DNA of 40,701 nt from Halioglobus sp. (GTDB taxonomy: Bacteria; Pseudomonadota; Gammaproteobacteria; Pseudomonadales; Halieaceae): contig JAGRIH010000012.1 of the NCBI GenBank assembly GCA_020443345.1, positions 1-40,701 of the forward strand. Reading direction: 5' to 3'. The notes beneath the pieces were generated by a model that worked only from the letters and a program-made list of their open reading frames with translations, did no database searches and was not told the origin of the DNA. The translations under genes and the position numbers were made by a program. This document shows, piece by piece, positions 32,793 through 40,701 of this stretch (positions within the stretch are counted from its first letter, which is position 1; every line of letters starts with the position of its first letter).

Positions 32793-34036
32793 CAGAAGCT
32801 CCAGCCGACCCCGAGGTTGAGGCCGTCGTACTCGGATTTGCCATCGGGCGAATCCTGCAACTGGTAGTCCACTTTAAACACCACCCGCTCCTCCAGCCAG
32901 TAGTTGAAACCCAGGTTCCACTGCGCGTACTGGGTGTCGCCGCCGCCACCGGCCTGATTATCCCACTCGCTGTAGCGGGTAAAAATGCCCAGCTCGCGCG
33001 CCACCCGCCAGGACGGTTCGACATACCAGCCCTCCTGGCGGTCCGCGCCCGCTTTGAAAGCGCTGATAGCGTCCTCTATATCCCAGCTCGCCGCCAGTGC
33101 GCGCAGACCAAACGGGCCATTTTGATAGCTCAGGTCCGCCTCGTATAGCATGGCATCGACGTCGGCGGTGTGTGCCCCCTGGTACAGGTCCTGCTGGTAC
33201 TGCAGGGTCAGGCCCAATTGCAGACCGGCAATACCAGTGTACTCCAGGTTGAAGGTGTACGCCGGGTCGGAGGCATCGGCCTCGGCGACCTTCTGGCGAC
33301 CGTCGCGAATTTTCCACTCGCCCTCGGCGCTGTCCAGTCCCAGGCCGGAGGTGAAAGCTACCTCGTAGTTCCAGCCCGGGGCCAGTTCGCCGCCCAGTGC
33401 CAGACCGCCTTCCCACCAGGTGGTGGGAATGATCTTGTTTTCTACCGGGTTGCGCTCCACCCCATAGAAGGTATCCGGTTCGTGGGTCTGGTTGAGAATG
33501 CCCACGGGAATGAGAAACAGGCCCGCCTTGAGGCGGTGCGCGCTGTTCAGGTCGTGCTCGATGTAGGCCTGTTCCAGCTCCACTTCACCGCTGTCCTCGC
33601 CGCCTTCGACCAGCGAGTGTTCCAGTTCCACCTCGGCGAACAGGCGGGTGGATTCACTGAACTGGTGGCCCAGGTAAAACACGAAACGGTGGAAATCCAG
33701 TTCATCGATATCCTCCCCGCCCGCCTTGTCGTCTTCCAGATTGTTGTAGTGCAGCTCGCCATAGCCGCCGAGCTGCGTATTCTCGCTCCAGCTCGATGCC
33801 GCGGAACCTGAGCCGGCGATCGCGCCCTCCTCCAGCAGATCCGCCGCAGCCTCGACCTTGACGCTGGTCTCCCGGATTTCCTCATCCGCAGCGGCCACCT
33901 GCTGCTTGAGCCGGGCGATCTCGGCCTGCTGCTGCTGGATAATGACCCACATCTCCTCGGCGGAGGGCGTTTCAGCCACCGCGACAGTGGCCGTGGTACA
34001 CAGGCCCAGTACCAGGCCCGCCGTGCTTTTCTTCAT
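32792..34036 (-). CDS. Outer-membrane porin-like beta-barrel protein
   Basis: From the ATG at 34036 the protein has 414 residues: a signal peptide (KKSTAGLVLGLCTTATVAVA, about 2-21), a coiled-coil stretch (MWVIIQQQQAEIARLKQQVA, about 29-48), then alternating aromatic/polar strands with YGELHYNN and a C-terminal phenylalanine (GVGWSF), the outer-membrane insertion signal. It looks like a trimeric porin of the phosphate-selective-porin-like group, but the substrate is unknown. Putative Fur sites lie 50-100 bases upstream, so it probably responds to iron. Confidence 0.87.
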   Translation of the reverse strand: MKKSTAGLVLGLCTTATVAVAETPSAEEMWVIIQQQQAEIARLKQQVAAADEEIRETSVKVEAAADLLEEGAIAGSGSAASSWSENTQLGGYGELHYNNLEDDKAGGEDIDELDFHRFVFYLGHQFSESTRLFAEVELEHSLVEGGEDSGEVELEQAYIEHDLNSAHRLKAGLFLIPVGILNQTHEPDTFYGVERNPVENKIIPTTWWEGGLALGGELAPGWNYEVAFTSGLGLDSAEGEWKIRDGRQKVAEADASDPAYTFNLEYTGIAGLQLGLTLQYQQDLYQGAHTADVDAMLYEADLSYQNGPFGLRALAASWDIEDAISAFKAGADRQEGWYVEPSWRVARELGIFTRYSEWDNQAGGGGDTQYAQWNLGFNYWLEERVVFKVDYQLQDSPDGKSEYDGLNLGVGWSF

Positions 34037-34084
34037 CTGTGCTATCCCCTTTTGCGTATCGTGCCTTGCGGCTAGAAAGCGGAT

Positions 34085-34135
34085 AGTAGTAGTAATCATT
34101 CTCATAAACAATATCAGTTGGTAAATATTCTCATT
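34085..34135 (-). promoter_or_regulatory. Two putative Fur-binding sites
   Basis: The segments at 34085-34103 (ending ATCATTCTC, 13 of 19 matching GATAATGATAATCATTATC) and 34123-34135 (AAATATTCTCATT) read on the minus strand as ATGAGAATGATTA and AATGAGAATATTT. Two TGAGAAT elements in tandem before the porin start resemble Fur boxes. The remaining 300 bases up to the phosphoketolase start hold no gene, only its ribosome binding site ACGGAG. Confidence 0.55.
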
Positions 34136-34434
34136 GCCGGCACGAAGAGGCTGCAGCCGTCCAGCGGCCGAGCACCAGATGGGCCGACACGCCGCGTGAC
34201 TGCCGCCGGGCGCGATGGTCGGGGTTTGGCATCCGACCCGGGGTTGGCCGCAAGCCCTGTATGGCCAACGACGGGCACGACTCTACCAAGCCGTCTCAAT
34301 TTGCAGTAACGTGAGCTGTACTGCGCCTGGCTGGCTTGCACACGCGCAGACAGGCACGCAGGATGTCAGGACAATCGGTAGCAGAGCGAGACCGTGTGCA
34401 CACACCGCCGTGACTGGACAAACGGAGAACTGCC

Positions 34435-36819
34435 GTGACCCACCAACCCACCGCAGCCGGCGTTATGCCGACCGACAGCGAATTGCAACAGCTCGATGCC
34501 TGGTGGCGCGCCGCCAATTACCTGGCCGCCGGCATGATCTACCTGCGCGACAACCCGCTGCTGCGCGAGCCACTGCAGGGCGCGCATATCAAGAAGCGCC
34601 TGCTGGGACACTGGGGCGCGAGCCCCGGCCTGGCTTTCATGTACGCGCACCTGAACCGGCTCATCGTGCGCCACGACCTCGATGCGATCTTTCTGGCCGG
34701 CCCCGGACACGGCGCGCCGGGCGTGCTCGCGCCGGTCTACCTCGAAGGCACGTACTCCGAGATCTACCCGGACAAGGGTGAGGACGAGGACGGCCTGCGA
34801 CTGTTTTTCCAGGAGTTCTCGTTTCCCGGCGGCATCGGCAGCCACTGCACGCCGGAGCTGCCCGGGTCGATTCACGAGGGGGGTGAGCTGGGCTACTCGC
34901 TGTCACACGCCTTCGGCGCGGCGTTCGACAACCCGGACCTGCTGGTGGCGGTCGCGGTGGGCGACGGCGAGGCGGAGACCGGGCCGCTGGCCACCGCCTG
35001 GCATTCCAACAAATACCTCAACCCGGTGCGCGACGGGGCAGTGTTGCCCATCCTTCACCTCAACGGCTACAAGATCAACAACCCCACGCTACTGGCGCGC
35101 ATCAGCGGCGAGGAACTGGAGCAGTTGCTGCGCGGTTACGGCTGGATACCGCACGTCGTGGAGGGCGACGAATCGATGGCCATGCACCGCCTGATGGCTG
35201 CAACCATGGAACGGTGCCTGACGGACATCCGCGACATCCAGCGCAGCGCCCGCGACAGCGGCCGGGCGACCCGCGCCCGCTGGCCGATGATCGTATTGCG
35301 CAGCCCCAAGGGCTGGACCGGACCAAAGGCGGTCGACGGCAGAAAGGTCGAGGGGTTCTGGCGATCACACCAGGTACCACTGGCAGACATACACGGCAAT
35401 CCGGCGCACCTGGTGCAGCTCGAACAGTGGCTGAAAAGCTACCGGCCCGATGAGCTGTTCGACCAGCGCGGCCGCTTGCGGGAGGAACTGCGCGCGCTGG
35501 CGCCGCGGGGCACCCGCCGCATGAGTGCCAATGCGCACGCCAATGGCGGCCTGCTGCGCCGCCCCCTGCGGCTGCCGGACTTTCGCGACTACGCCCAGGC
35601 GGTGTCCGCACCGGGTGGGGAGAGCGCCTTCAACACCCGGGCCCTGGGCCGCTTTCTGCGCGATGTCATGGCGCGCAACATGCAAAACTTTCGCGTGTTT
35701 TCGCCCGATGAAAACACATCTAACAAGCTGGACGACATCTACGCAGCCAGCAAAAAACTGTGGCTGGCCGACTACCTGCCCGAGGACGCCGACGGCGGCG
35801 AGTTGTCGCCCGAGGGTCGCGTATTGGAAATGTTGTCGGAACACACTCTGGAGGGCTGGTACGAGGGCTACGTACTGACCGGGCGGCACGGCTTTTTTTC
35901 CAGCTATGAAGCGTTTATCCACATCATCGACTCGATGTACAACCAGCACGCCAAATGGCTGGCGATCTGCGAGGACATCCCCTGGCGCGCACCGATCGCA
36001 TCGCTGAACCTGCTGATCACGTCGACCGTGTGGCGCCAGGACCACAACGGCTTTACCCATCAGGACCCGGGGTTTCTCGACGTGGTAGTAAACAAGAGCC
36101 CCCGGGTAACGCGCATCTACCTGCCGCCGGATGTCAACACGTTGTTGTCCGTGTCCGATCACTGTCTGCGCAGCCACGACGACATCAATGTCATCGTGGC
36201 CGACAAGCAGATGCATCTGCAGTACCTGGACATGGACGCCGCGATCAAGCACTGCACCAAGGGCGTCGGCATCTGGGACTGGGCGAGCAGCGACCAGGGC
36301 AGCGCGCCCGACGTGGTCATGGTGGGCTGCGGCGATATCCCCACACAGGAGGCGCTGGCCGCCACCGCCCTGCTGCGCGAACACTTCCCGGACCTGAAAA
36401 TCCGCTTCATCAATGTGGTCGACCTGTTTCGCATGCAGGGTGCGAGCGAACACCCGCACGGGCTGTCCGATCGCGATTTCGACAGCCTGTTTACGGTCGA
36501 CAAGCCCATCATTTTCAACTTTCACGGCTACCCCTGGCTGATCCACCGCCTGGCGTACCGCCGCACCAATCACCACAACCTGCACGTGCGCGGCTACAAG
36601 GAAAAAGGCAGCATCAACACCCCCTTGGAACTGGCGATCAACAACGAGATCGACCGCTTCAGCCTGGTGATCGACGTCATCAACCGGGTGCCGCACCTGC
36701 AGGTGGCGGGGGCCCATGTGAGGGAGCAGATGCGCAACTTGCAGATCGAGTGCCGGCAGTACGCCCACGAGCACGGCGTCGACAAACCGGAAATCCATGC
36801 CTGGCGCTGGCCTGACTGA
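34435..36819 (+). CDS. xfp: Phosphoketolase (xylulose-5-P/fructose-6-P)
   Basis: The 794-residue protein starts at GTG 34435 with ACGGAG upstream. It has the phosphoketolase core: [20 protein letters not shown] near residues 29-48, GPGHGAPG, the thiamine-diphosphate motif [19 protein letters not shown] and the late [16 protein letters not shown]. It cleaves xylulose-5-phosphate (and often fructose-6-phosphate) with phosphate to acetyl phosphate. Length and motifs are complete. No acetate kinase or phosphotransacetylase gene is next to it; a fused kinase gene follows after 30 bp. Confidence 0.95.
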   Translation: MTHQPTAAGVMPTDSELQQLDAWWRAANYLAAGMIYLRDNPLLREPLQGAHIKKRLLGHWGASPGLAFMYAHLNRLIVRHDLDAIFLAGPGHGAPGVLAPVYLEGTYSEIYPDKGEDEDGLRLFFQEFSFPGGIGSHCTPELPGSIHEGGELGYSLSHAFGAAFDNPDLLVAVAVGDGEAETGPLATAWHSNKYLNPVRDGAVLPILHLNGYKINNPTLLARISGEELEQLLRGYGWIPHVVEGDESMAMHRLMAATMERCLTDIRDIQRSARDSGRATRARWPMIVLRSPKGWTGPKAVDGRKVEGFWRSHQVPLADIHGNPAHLVQLEQWLKSYRPDELFDQRGRLREELRALAPRGTRRMSANAHANGGLLRRPLRLPDFRDYAQAVSAPGGESAFNTRALGRFLRDVMARNMQNFRVFSPDENTSNKLDDIYAASKKLWLADYLPEDADGGELSPEGRVLEMLSEHTLEGWYEGYVLTGRHGFFSSYEAFIHIIDSMYNQHAKWLAICEDIPWRAPIASLNLLITSTVWRQDHNGFTHQDPGFLDVVVNKSPRVTRIYLPPDVNTLLSVSDHCLRSHDDINVIVADKQMHLQYLDMDAAIKHCTKGVGIWDWASSDQGSAPDVVMVGCGDIPTQEALAATALLREHFPDLKIRFINVVDLFRMQGASEHPHGLSDRDFDSLFTVDKPIIFNFHGYPWLIHRLAYRRTNHHNLHVRGYKEKGSINTPLELAINNEIDRFSLVIDVINRVPHLQVAGAHVREQMRNLQIECRQYAHEHGVDKPEIHAWRWPD

Positions 36820-36849
36820 GCAGCGCACCGGCCCGCAAGGCGGTTGACC

Positions 36850-38442
36850 ATGCACGGCGGCGAGACGCTCGACAAAAACCAGCGCACCCTGATCGATGCA
36901 CTGCGTGATCCGTCCGTCTTCGGGTCCGACAGGGCCCGCTTCGACATGATCGAAACCCACATTTCCTGGGTATTCCTGTGCGGCGGCTACGCCTACAAGA
37001 TTAAAAAGGCCCTGAACCTCGGGTTTCTGGATTTCTCCACCCTGCAGCGGCGCAGGTTCTATTGCCACGAGGAACTGCGCCTCAATGGCCGGCTGGCTCC
37101 CGGGCTCTACCTCGCCGTGGTGCCGATTACCGGCACCCCCGCACAGCCGCGACTGGGAGGCGCCGGCGCGCCCTTTGAATACGCGGTAAAAATGCGCCGC
37201 TTCGAGCAGAAATCGCTGCTGAGCGCGCTGCTCAAACGCGGTTCGCTGAGCGCTGCGCACATCGATGAGATCATCGCCCTGGTCGCGGATTTTCACCAGC
37301 GGATTGCAGCGGCCGCCGCCGGCGATCGATACGGAGAACCGGAGCAGGTCGTCGCGCCGGCGCGGGAGAATGTTGTCCAGATTCGCCAGCATGCACTCGG
37401 TGCGGGACAAGCGCGGCTGCTCGATGACATCAGCCACTGGTGCGAACAGCAGCACCGGGCGCGCCGCGACGACCTGCAGGCGCGCAAGGCGCAGGGCTTT
37501 ATCCGCGAATGCCACGGCGACATGCACCTGGGCAACATGGCAGTGATCGACGGCCGTGTGGTTATTTTCGATGGCATCGAGTTCAACCCGGACCTGTACT
37601 GGATCGATGTGATCAGCGAGGCGGCGTTCGTGTGCATGGACCTGGATCACCACCATCGACAGGCGCTTGCCTGGCGCTTCTGGAACGGCTATTTCGAGCG
37701 GACTGGCGACTACGCGGGTCTGCGCGTCGCGCGCTACTACCTGGTGTACCGCGCGATGGTGCGCGCCAAGATCGCCTGGATTCGCCTGCACCAGGAAACC
37801 GCGGCGAGCGCCAGACCCCTGCTGGAGCAACGCTTCGACAACTACCTGCAGCTCGCGCGCAGCTACACGCGGCCCCGGCCCCCCGTCCTGCTGATCACCC
37901 ACGGTTTGTCCGGCAGCGGCAAATCCACGCTCACCGGCCCCCTGTCCGAGCAGTGGGGTGCGATCCGCGTGCGTTCGGATCGCGAGCGCCAGCGACTCGC
38001 CGGTGGCGGCATCCCGGCAGATGCCGCAGACGAACCGGTCCGCATCGGTCAGGGCCGGTATTCCAGCGACACCACGGCGCAGACTTATGACAGGCTGGCG
38101 CAACTGGCGCAGAGCGTCGTCGCATCCGGCTACAACGTCATTATCGATGCGGCATTCCTCGAGCGCCGACAGCGCGACCAGTTCAGGGAACTGGCGGCGC
38201 GTCTGGGGGTACCCATGCGCATCCTGCACTGTCGCGCCGCTGCCGATGTGCTCAGCCAGCGCGTGCGGCAGCGCCGGCTTGCCGGGCGCGATATCTCGGA
38301 AGCCGATCTGCGCGTGCTTGCACACCAGCTCGCGACCTACCGCGAACTCGGCGACGACGAGCGCGACGACACGGTGACCGTCGATACGCAGGCGGCGCAC
38401 ACGGCAAAAGCTGTTCTCGAACTGCTGCAACGTTCCCTGTAG
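36850..38442 (+). CDS. APH-like kinase fused to AAA/P-loop kinase
   Basis: From the ATG at 36850 (TTG at 36844 also possible) the protein has 530 residues. The N-terminal 330 residues are an aminoglycoside-phosphotransferase-like kinase with the catalytic loop HGDMHLGNM (222-230) and the metal site VIFDGIEFN. The C-terminal part (about 346-530) is a P-loop kinase with Walker [10 protein letters not shown] (K358), resembling gluconate-kinase-like nucleotide kinases. The pair is a known domain fusion in proteobacteria without an established substrate. It follows phosphoketolase by 30 bp and is probably co-transcribed, suggesting a role around acetyl phosphate or sugar use (inference). Confidence 0.85.
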   Translation: MHGGETLDKNQRTLIDALRDPSVFGSDRARFDMIETHISWVFLCGGYAYKIKKALNLGFLDFSTLQRRRFYCHEELRLNGRLAPGLYLAVVPITGTPAQPRLGGAGAPFEYAVKMRRFEQKSLLSALLKRGSLSAAHIDEIIALVADFHQRIAAAAAGDRYGEPEQVVAPARENVVQIRQHALGAGQARLLDDISHWCEQQHRARRDDLQARKAQGFIRECHGDMHLGNMAVIDGRVVIFDGIEFNPDLYWIDVISEAAFVCMDLDHHHRQALAWRFWNGYFERTGDYAGLRVARYYLVYRAMVRAKIAWIRLHQETAASARPLLEQRFDNYLQLARSYTRPRPPVLLITHGLSGSGKSTLTGPLSEQWGAIRVRSDRERQRLAGGGIPADAADEPVRIGQGRYSSDTTAQTYDRLAQLAQSVVASGYNVIIDAAFLERRQRDQFRELAARLGVPMRILHCRAAADVLSQRVRQRRLAGRDISEADLRVLAHQLATYRELGDDERDDTVTVDTQAAHTAKAVLELLQRSL

Positions 38443-38570
38443 CGGCACGCAATCCGTCAGCCGCGCCGCTCTCAATTGCCCGCAAAGCGCTGTACTGCTA
38501 CTATCGCCGCCTTGCAAGCCGTCCACTGAACTGGCCACAGCGCACACTGTCGACACCCTCCGGAGCACCC

Positions 38571-40701
38571 ATGAGCCGTCCGTCACTGCACGAGCTGGAA
38601 AACCACAGCGACTTTATCCGGCGTCACATCGGCCCGACGCCGCAACAGCAGCAGGAGATGGCCCGCGCTATAGGCTACGACAGTCTGGATGCGCTGATCG
38701 ACGCAACGGTGCCCGCCGCCATTCGCCGCGACACGGCGATGGATCTGCCCGGCGCGCGCAGTGAACAGTCGGTGCTTGCGCGGCTGCGCGAACTGGCCCG
38801 ACGCAATGTGGTGAACACCTCCTATATCGGCACCGGCTATTACGACACCTATACACCATCGGTCATCCAGCGCAATGTGCTGGAAAATCCCGGCTGGTAC
38901 ACCGCCTATACCCCCTACCAGCCGGAAATATCCCAGGGCCGGCTGGAAGCGCTGTTGACCTACCAGCAGATGATCATGGATCTGACCGGTATGGAACTGG
39001 CCAACGCCTCCATGCTGGACGAGGGCACCGCCGCGGCCGAAGCGATGACGCTGCTGCACCGGGTCAACCGCAAAAATCGCAGCGACACGTTTATAGTGGC
39101 GCAGGACTGCCACCCCCAGACCATCGCCGTGGTGCAAACCCGGGCCCGGGCGCTGGACATCGACGTGCTGGTGGGCGAGCCCGAGGAACTGCTCGCCGCC
39201 AACGAGGTCTTCGGCCTGCTGCTGCAATATCCGGGGACTTACGGGCACCTGCGCGATATCGCGCCGCTGATCGAGTCCGCCCACGCCGCCAACACGCTGG
39301 TGGCCGTGGCGGCCGATATCATGGCGCTGCTGCTGGTGCGCTCGCCCGGCGCCCTGGGTGCCGACGCGGTGGTGGGCAGCAGCCAGCGCTTCGGGGTGCC
39401 GATGGGTTTTGGCGGACCGCACGCCGCTTATTTCGCCACCCGCGACGCCTACAAGCGCTCGACGCCGGGGCGCATCATCGGCGTCTCCATCGACCGCCGC
39501 GGCAACCAGGCACTGCGCATGGCGATGCAGACCCGCGAGCAGCATATCCGCCGCGAAAAGGCTACCAGCAACATCTGCACCGCGCAGGCGCTGCTGGCGA
39601 TCATGGCCGCCTTCTATGCGATGTATCACGGGCCCCGCGGACTGCGCCGCATCGCCGCGCGCATCCAGCGTCTCACCGGCATTCTGGCGCAGGGTCTGGC
39701 CGAGCGCGGGTTCACCGCGGACAACGACTGTTTTTTCGACACCCTCACTTTCACCGTGGGCGACAGGCAGCGCGACATCGTGCAGCGCGCCCTGGCGCGC
39801 GGCATCAACCTGCGCATAATCGGTGCAGACCGGCTGGGCGTATCGCTGGACGAGACCACCGCGCCGGCGGATGTTGAAACCCTGTGGGCGGTGTTCAGTG
39901 GCGACAGCATTCCGCCCACCGCGGCGCAGGTGGACACCCGGGTGCAGGAGAACGCCGGCATTCCCGACCACCTGCTGCGCCCGCTGGACTACCTGCAGCA
40001 CCCGCTGTTCAACGACTACCAGTCCGAGACCGAACTGCTGCGCTACCTGCGCTACCTGGCGGACCGGGACATCGCCCTCGATCGCGCCATGATTCCGCTG
40101 GGCAGTTGTACCATGAAACTCAATGCCACCACCGAAATGCTGCCGATAACCTGGCCGGAGTTCGCCGGCATGCACCCTTTTGCGCCCGTCGACCAGAGTG
40201 CCGGCTACCGGGCCATGCTGGCGGAGCTGGAACACATGCTGCGCGAGTGCACCGGTTACGCCGCGATCTCGCTGCAGCCCAATGCCGGCTCCCAGGGCGA
40301 GTACGCGGGACTGCTGGCCATCCGCCGCTACCACGAGAGCCGCGGGGATACGCAGCGCAACGTGTGCCTGATCCCCGCCTCCGCCCACGGCACCAATCCC
40401 GCCAGTGCGGCGCTGGCCGGTATGCGGATAGTGATCGTGGAGTGCGATGCGCTGGGCAATGTCGACTTGGCCGATCTGGCCGGCAAGGCCGAGCGCCACG
40501 CCGATGATCTGGCCTGCATCATGGTCACCTACCCCTCCACCCACGGCGTGTTCGAGGAGTCCATTATCGAGTTGTGCGACATCGTGCACCGCCATGGCGG
40601 CCAGGTCTACGTCGACGGCGCCAACCTCAATGCGCTGGTCGGCATCGCCGCGCCGGGCAGTTTCGGGGCAGACGTGTCCCACCTCAACCTGCACAAGACC
40701 T
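38571..40701 (+). CDS. gcvP: Glycine dehydrogenase (P-protein), 3' end outside window
   Basis: The frame opens at ATG 38571 (CCGGAG upstream) with [20 protein letters not shown] in pattern and runs 710 codons to the window edge without a stop. Family members are about 950-960 residues, so about three quarters is present. The final codons read LNLHKT; the lysine at 40695-40697 (residue 709) is the PLP-binding lysine. It decarboxylates glycine and transfers the aminomethyl group to GcvH lipoate. I see no glycine-riboswitch-like structure in the 128 bases before it. Confidence 0.96.
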   Translation, partial: MSRPSLHELENHSDFIRRHIGPTPQQQQEMARAIGYDSLDALIDATVPAAIRRDTAMDLPGARSEQSVLARLRELARRNVVNTSYIGTGYYDTYTPSVIQRNVLENPGWYTAYTPYQPEISQGRLEALLTYQQMIMDLTGMELANASMLDEGTAAAEAMTLLHRVNRKNRSDTFIVAQDCHPQTIAVVQTRARALDIDVLVGEPEELLAANEVFGLLLQYPGTYGHLRDIAPLIESAHAANTLVAVAADIMALLLVRSPGALGADAVVGSSQRFGVPMGFGGPHAAYFATRDAYKRSTPGRIIGVSIDRRGNQALRMAMQTREQHIRREKATSNICTAQALLAIMAAFYAMYHGPRGLRRIAARIQRLTGILAQGLAERGFTADNDCFFDTLTFTVGDRQRDIVQRALARGINLRIIGADRLGVSLDETTAPADVETLWAVFSGDSIPPTAAQVDTRVQENAGIPDHLLRPLDYLQHPLFNDYQSETELLRYLRYLADRDIALDRAMIPLGSCTMKLNATTEMLPITWPEFAGMHPFAPVDQSAGYRAMLAELEHMLRECTGYAAISLQPNAGSQGEYAGLLAIRRYHESRGDTQRNVCLIPASAHGTNPASAALAGMRIVIVECDALGNVDLADLAGKAERHADDLACIMVTYPSTHGVFEESIIELCDIVHRHGGQVYVDGANLNALVGIAAPGSFGADVSHLNLHKT

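Noticed and set aside
38443-38570. Glycine riboswitch before gcvP
   Set aside because: The 128-base leader shows no recognisable glycine-aptamer core and is short for a tandem riboswitch.
35365-38586. Very long minus-strand open frame (1073 codons)
   Set aside because: It lies opposite the phosphoketolase and fusion kinase genes, has no family motifs and results from high GC content.
38583-40694. Minus-strand open frame of 703 codons
   Set aside because: It is the shadow of gcvP, whose plus-strand frame has clear family motifs up to the PLP-lysine.

Overview
The window looks like a chromosomal segment of a marine-type gammaproteobacterium, most likely Cellvibrionales/Halieaceae or a relative (inference from protein flavour and the order alaS-lysC-csrA-tRNA-Ser, which is typical of gammaproteobacteria). 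It splits into a catabolic-looking operon (1-7.9 kb), a mobile-element zone (8.0-24.8 kb) and core chromosome (24.8-40.7 kb, visibly more GC-rich).

1-7.9 kb. A tightly packed leftward operon begins with an exported DUF1838 protein. It continues with a DUF1330 protein, two VOC (glyoxalase-fold) proteins, a full MFS transporter, an alpha/beta-hydrolase-fold protein, a nitrilase-fold protein and a truncated second MFS transporter. A palindrome lies in the promoter gap between the operon and a divergent Crp/Fnr regulator, and a small membrane protein with a strong terminator follows the regulator. A remnant of an NADP-dependent oxidoreductase sits between the VOC genes. Both hydrolase-fold proteins lack the usual catalytic residues. 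The substrate is unknown.

8.0-12.6 kb. A Tn3-family insertion sequence carries tnpA only and is bounded by unusually long imperfect terminal inverted repeats (about 137 bp, outer 38 bp well conserved). It abuts a RIT-like tyrosine-recombinase operon whose second gene is cut off exactly at the transposon end.

12.7-24.8 kb. An integrative element sits at the 3' end of tRNA-Ser(GCU). Next to the tRNA are an integrase, an excisionase-like gene, a LexA/CI-type S24 repressor and a divergent Cro-like gene. A leftward SPI-7/PFGI-1-type maintenance operon follows: ParB-like, DUF2857, STY4528-like, PFL_4669-like, a small unknown protein, a ParM/StbA-like actin, DUF3577, RadC-like, DUF6573 and a second, different integrase. 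No conjugation (T4SS), relaxase or topoisomerase gene is visible, so the element appears reduced or rearranged. The roughly 1 kb before the second integrase holds diverged repeats packed with short hairpins. A TTAGC/GCTAA motif recurs at both the repressor/cro gap and the excisionase promoter.

24.8-40.7 kb. Core genes: tRNA-Ser, csrA, lysC, alaS, a HIT protein, a Trm112-like protein, an M23 peptidase, greB, then a putative Fur-controlled porin/FMN-binding/PepSY operon, a phosphoketolase, an APH-AAA fusion kinase and the start of gcvP, which runs off the end just after its PLP-lysine codon.
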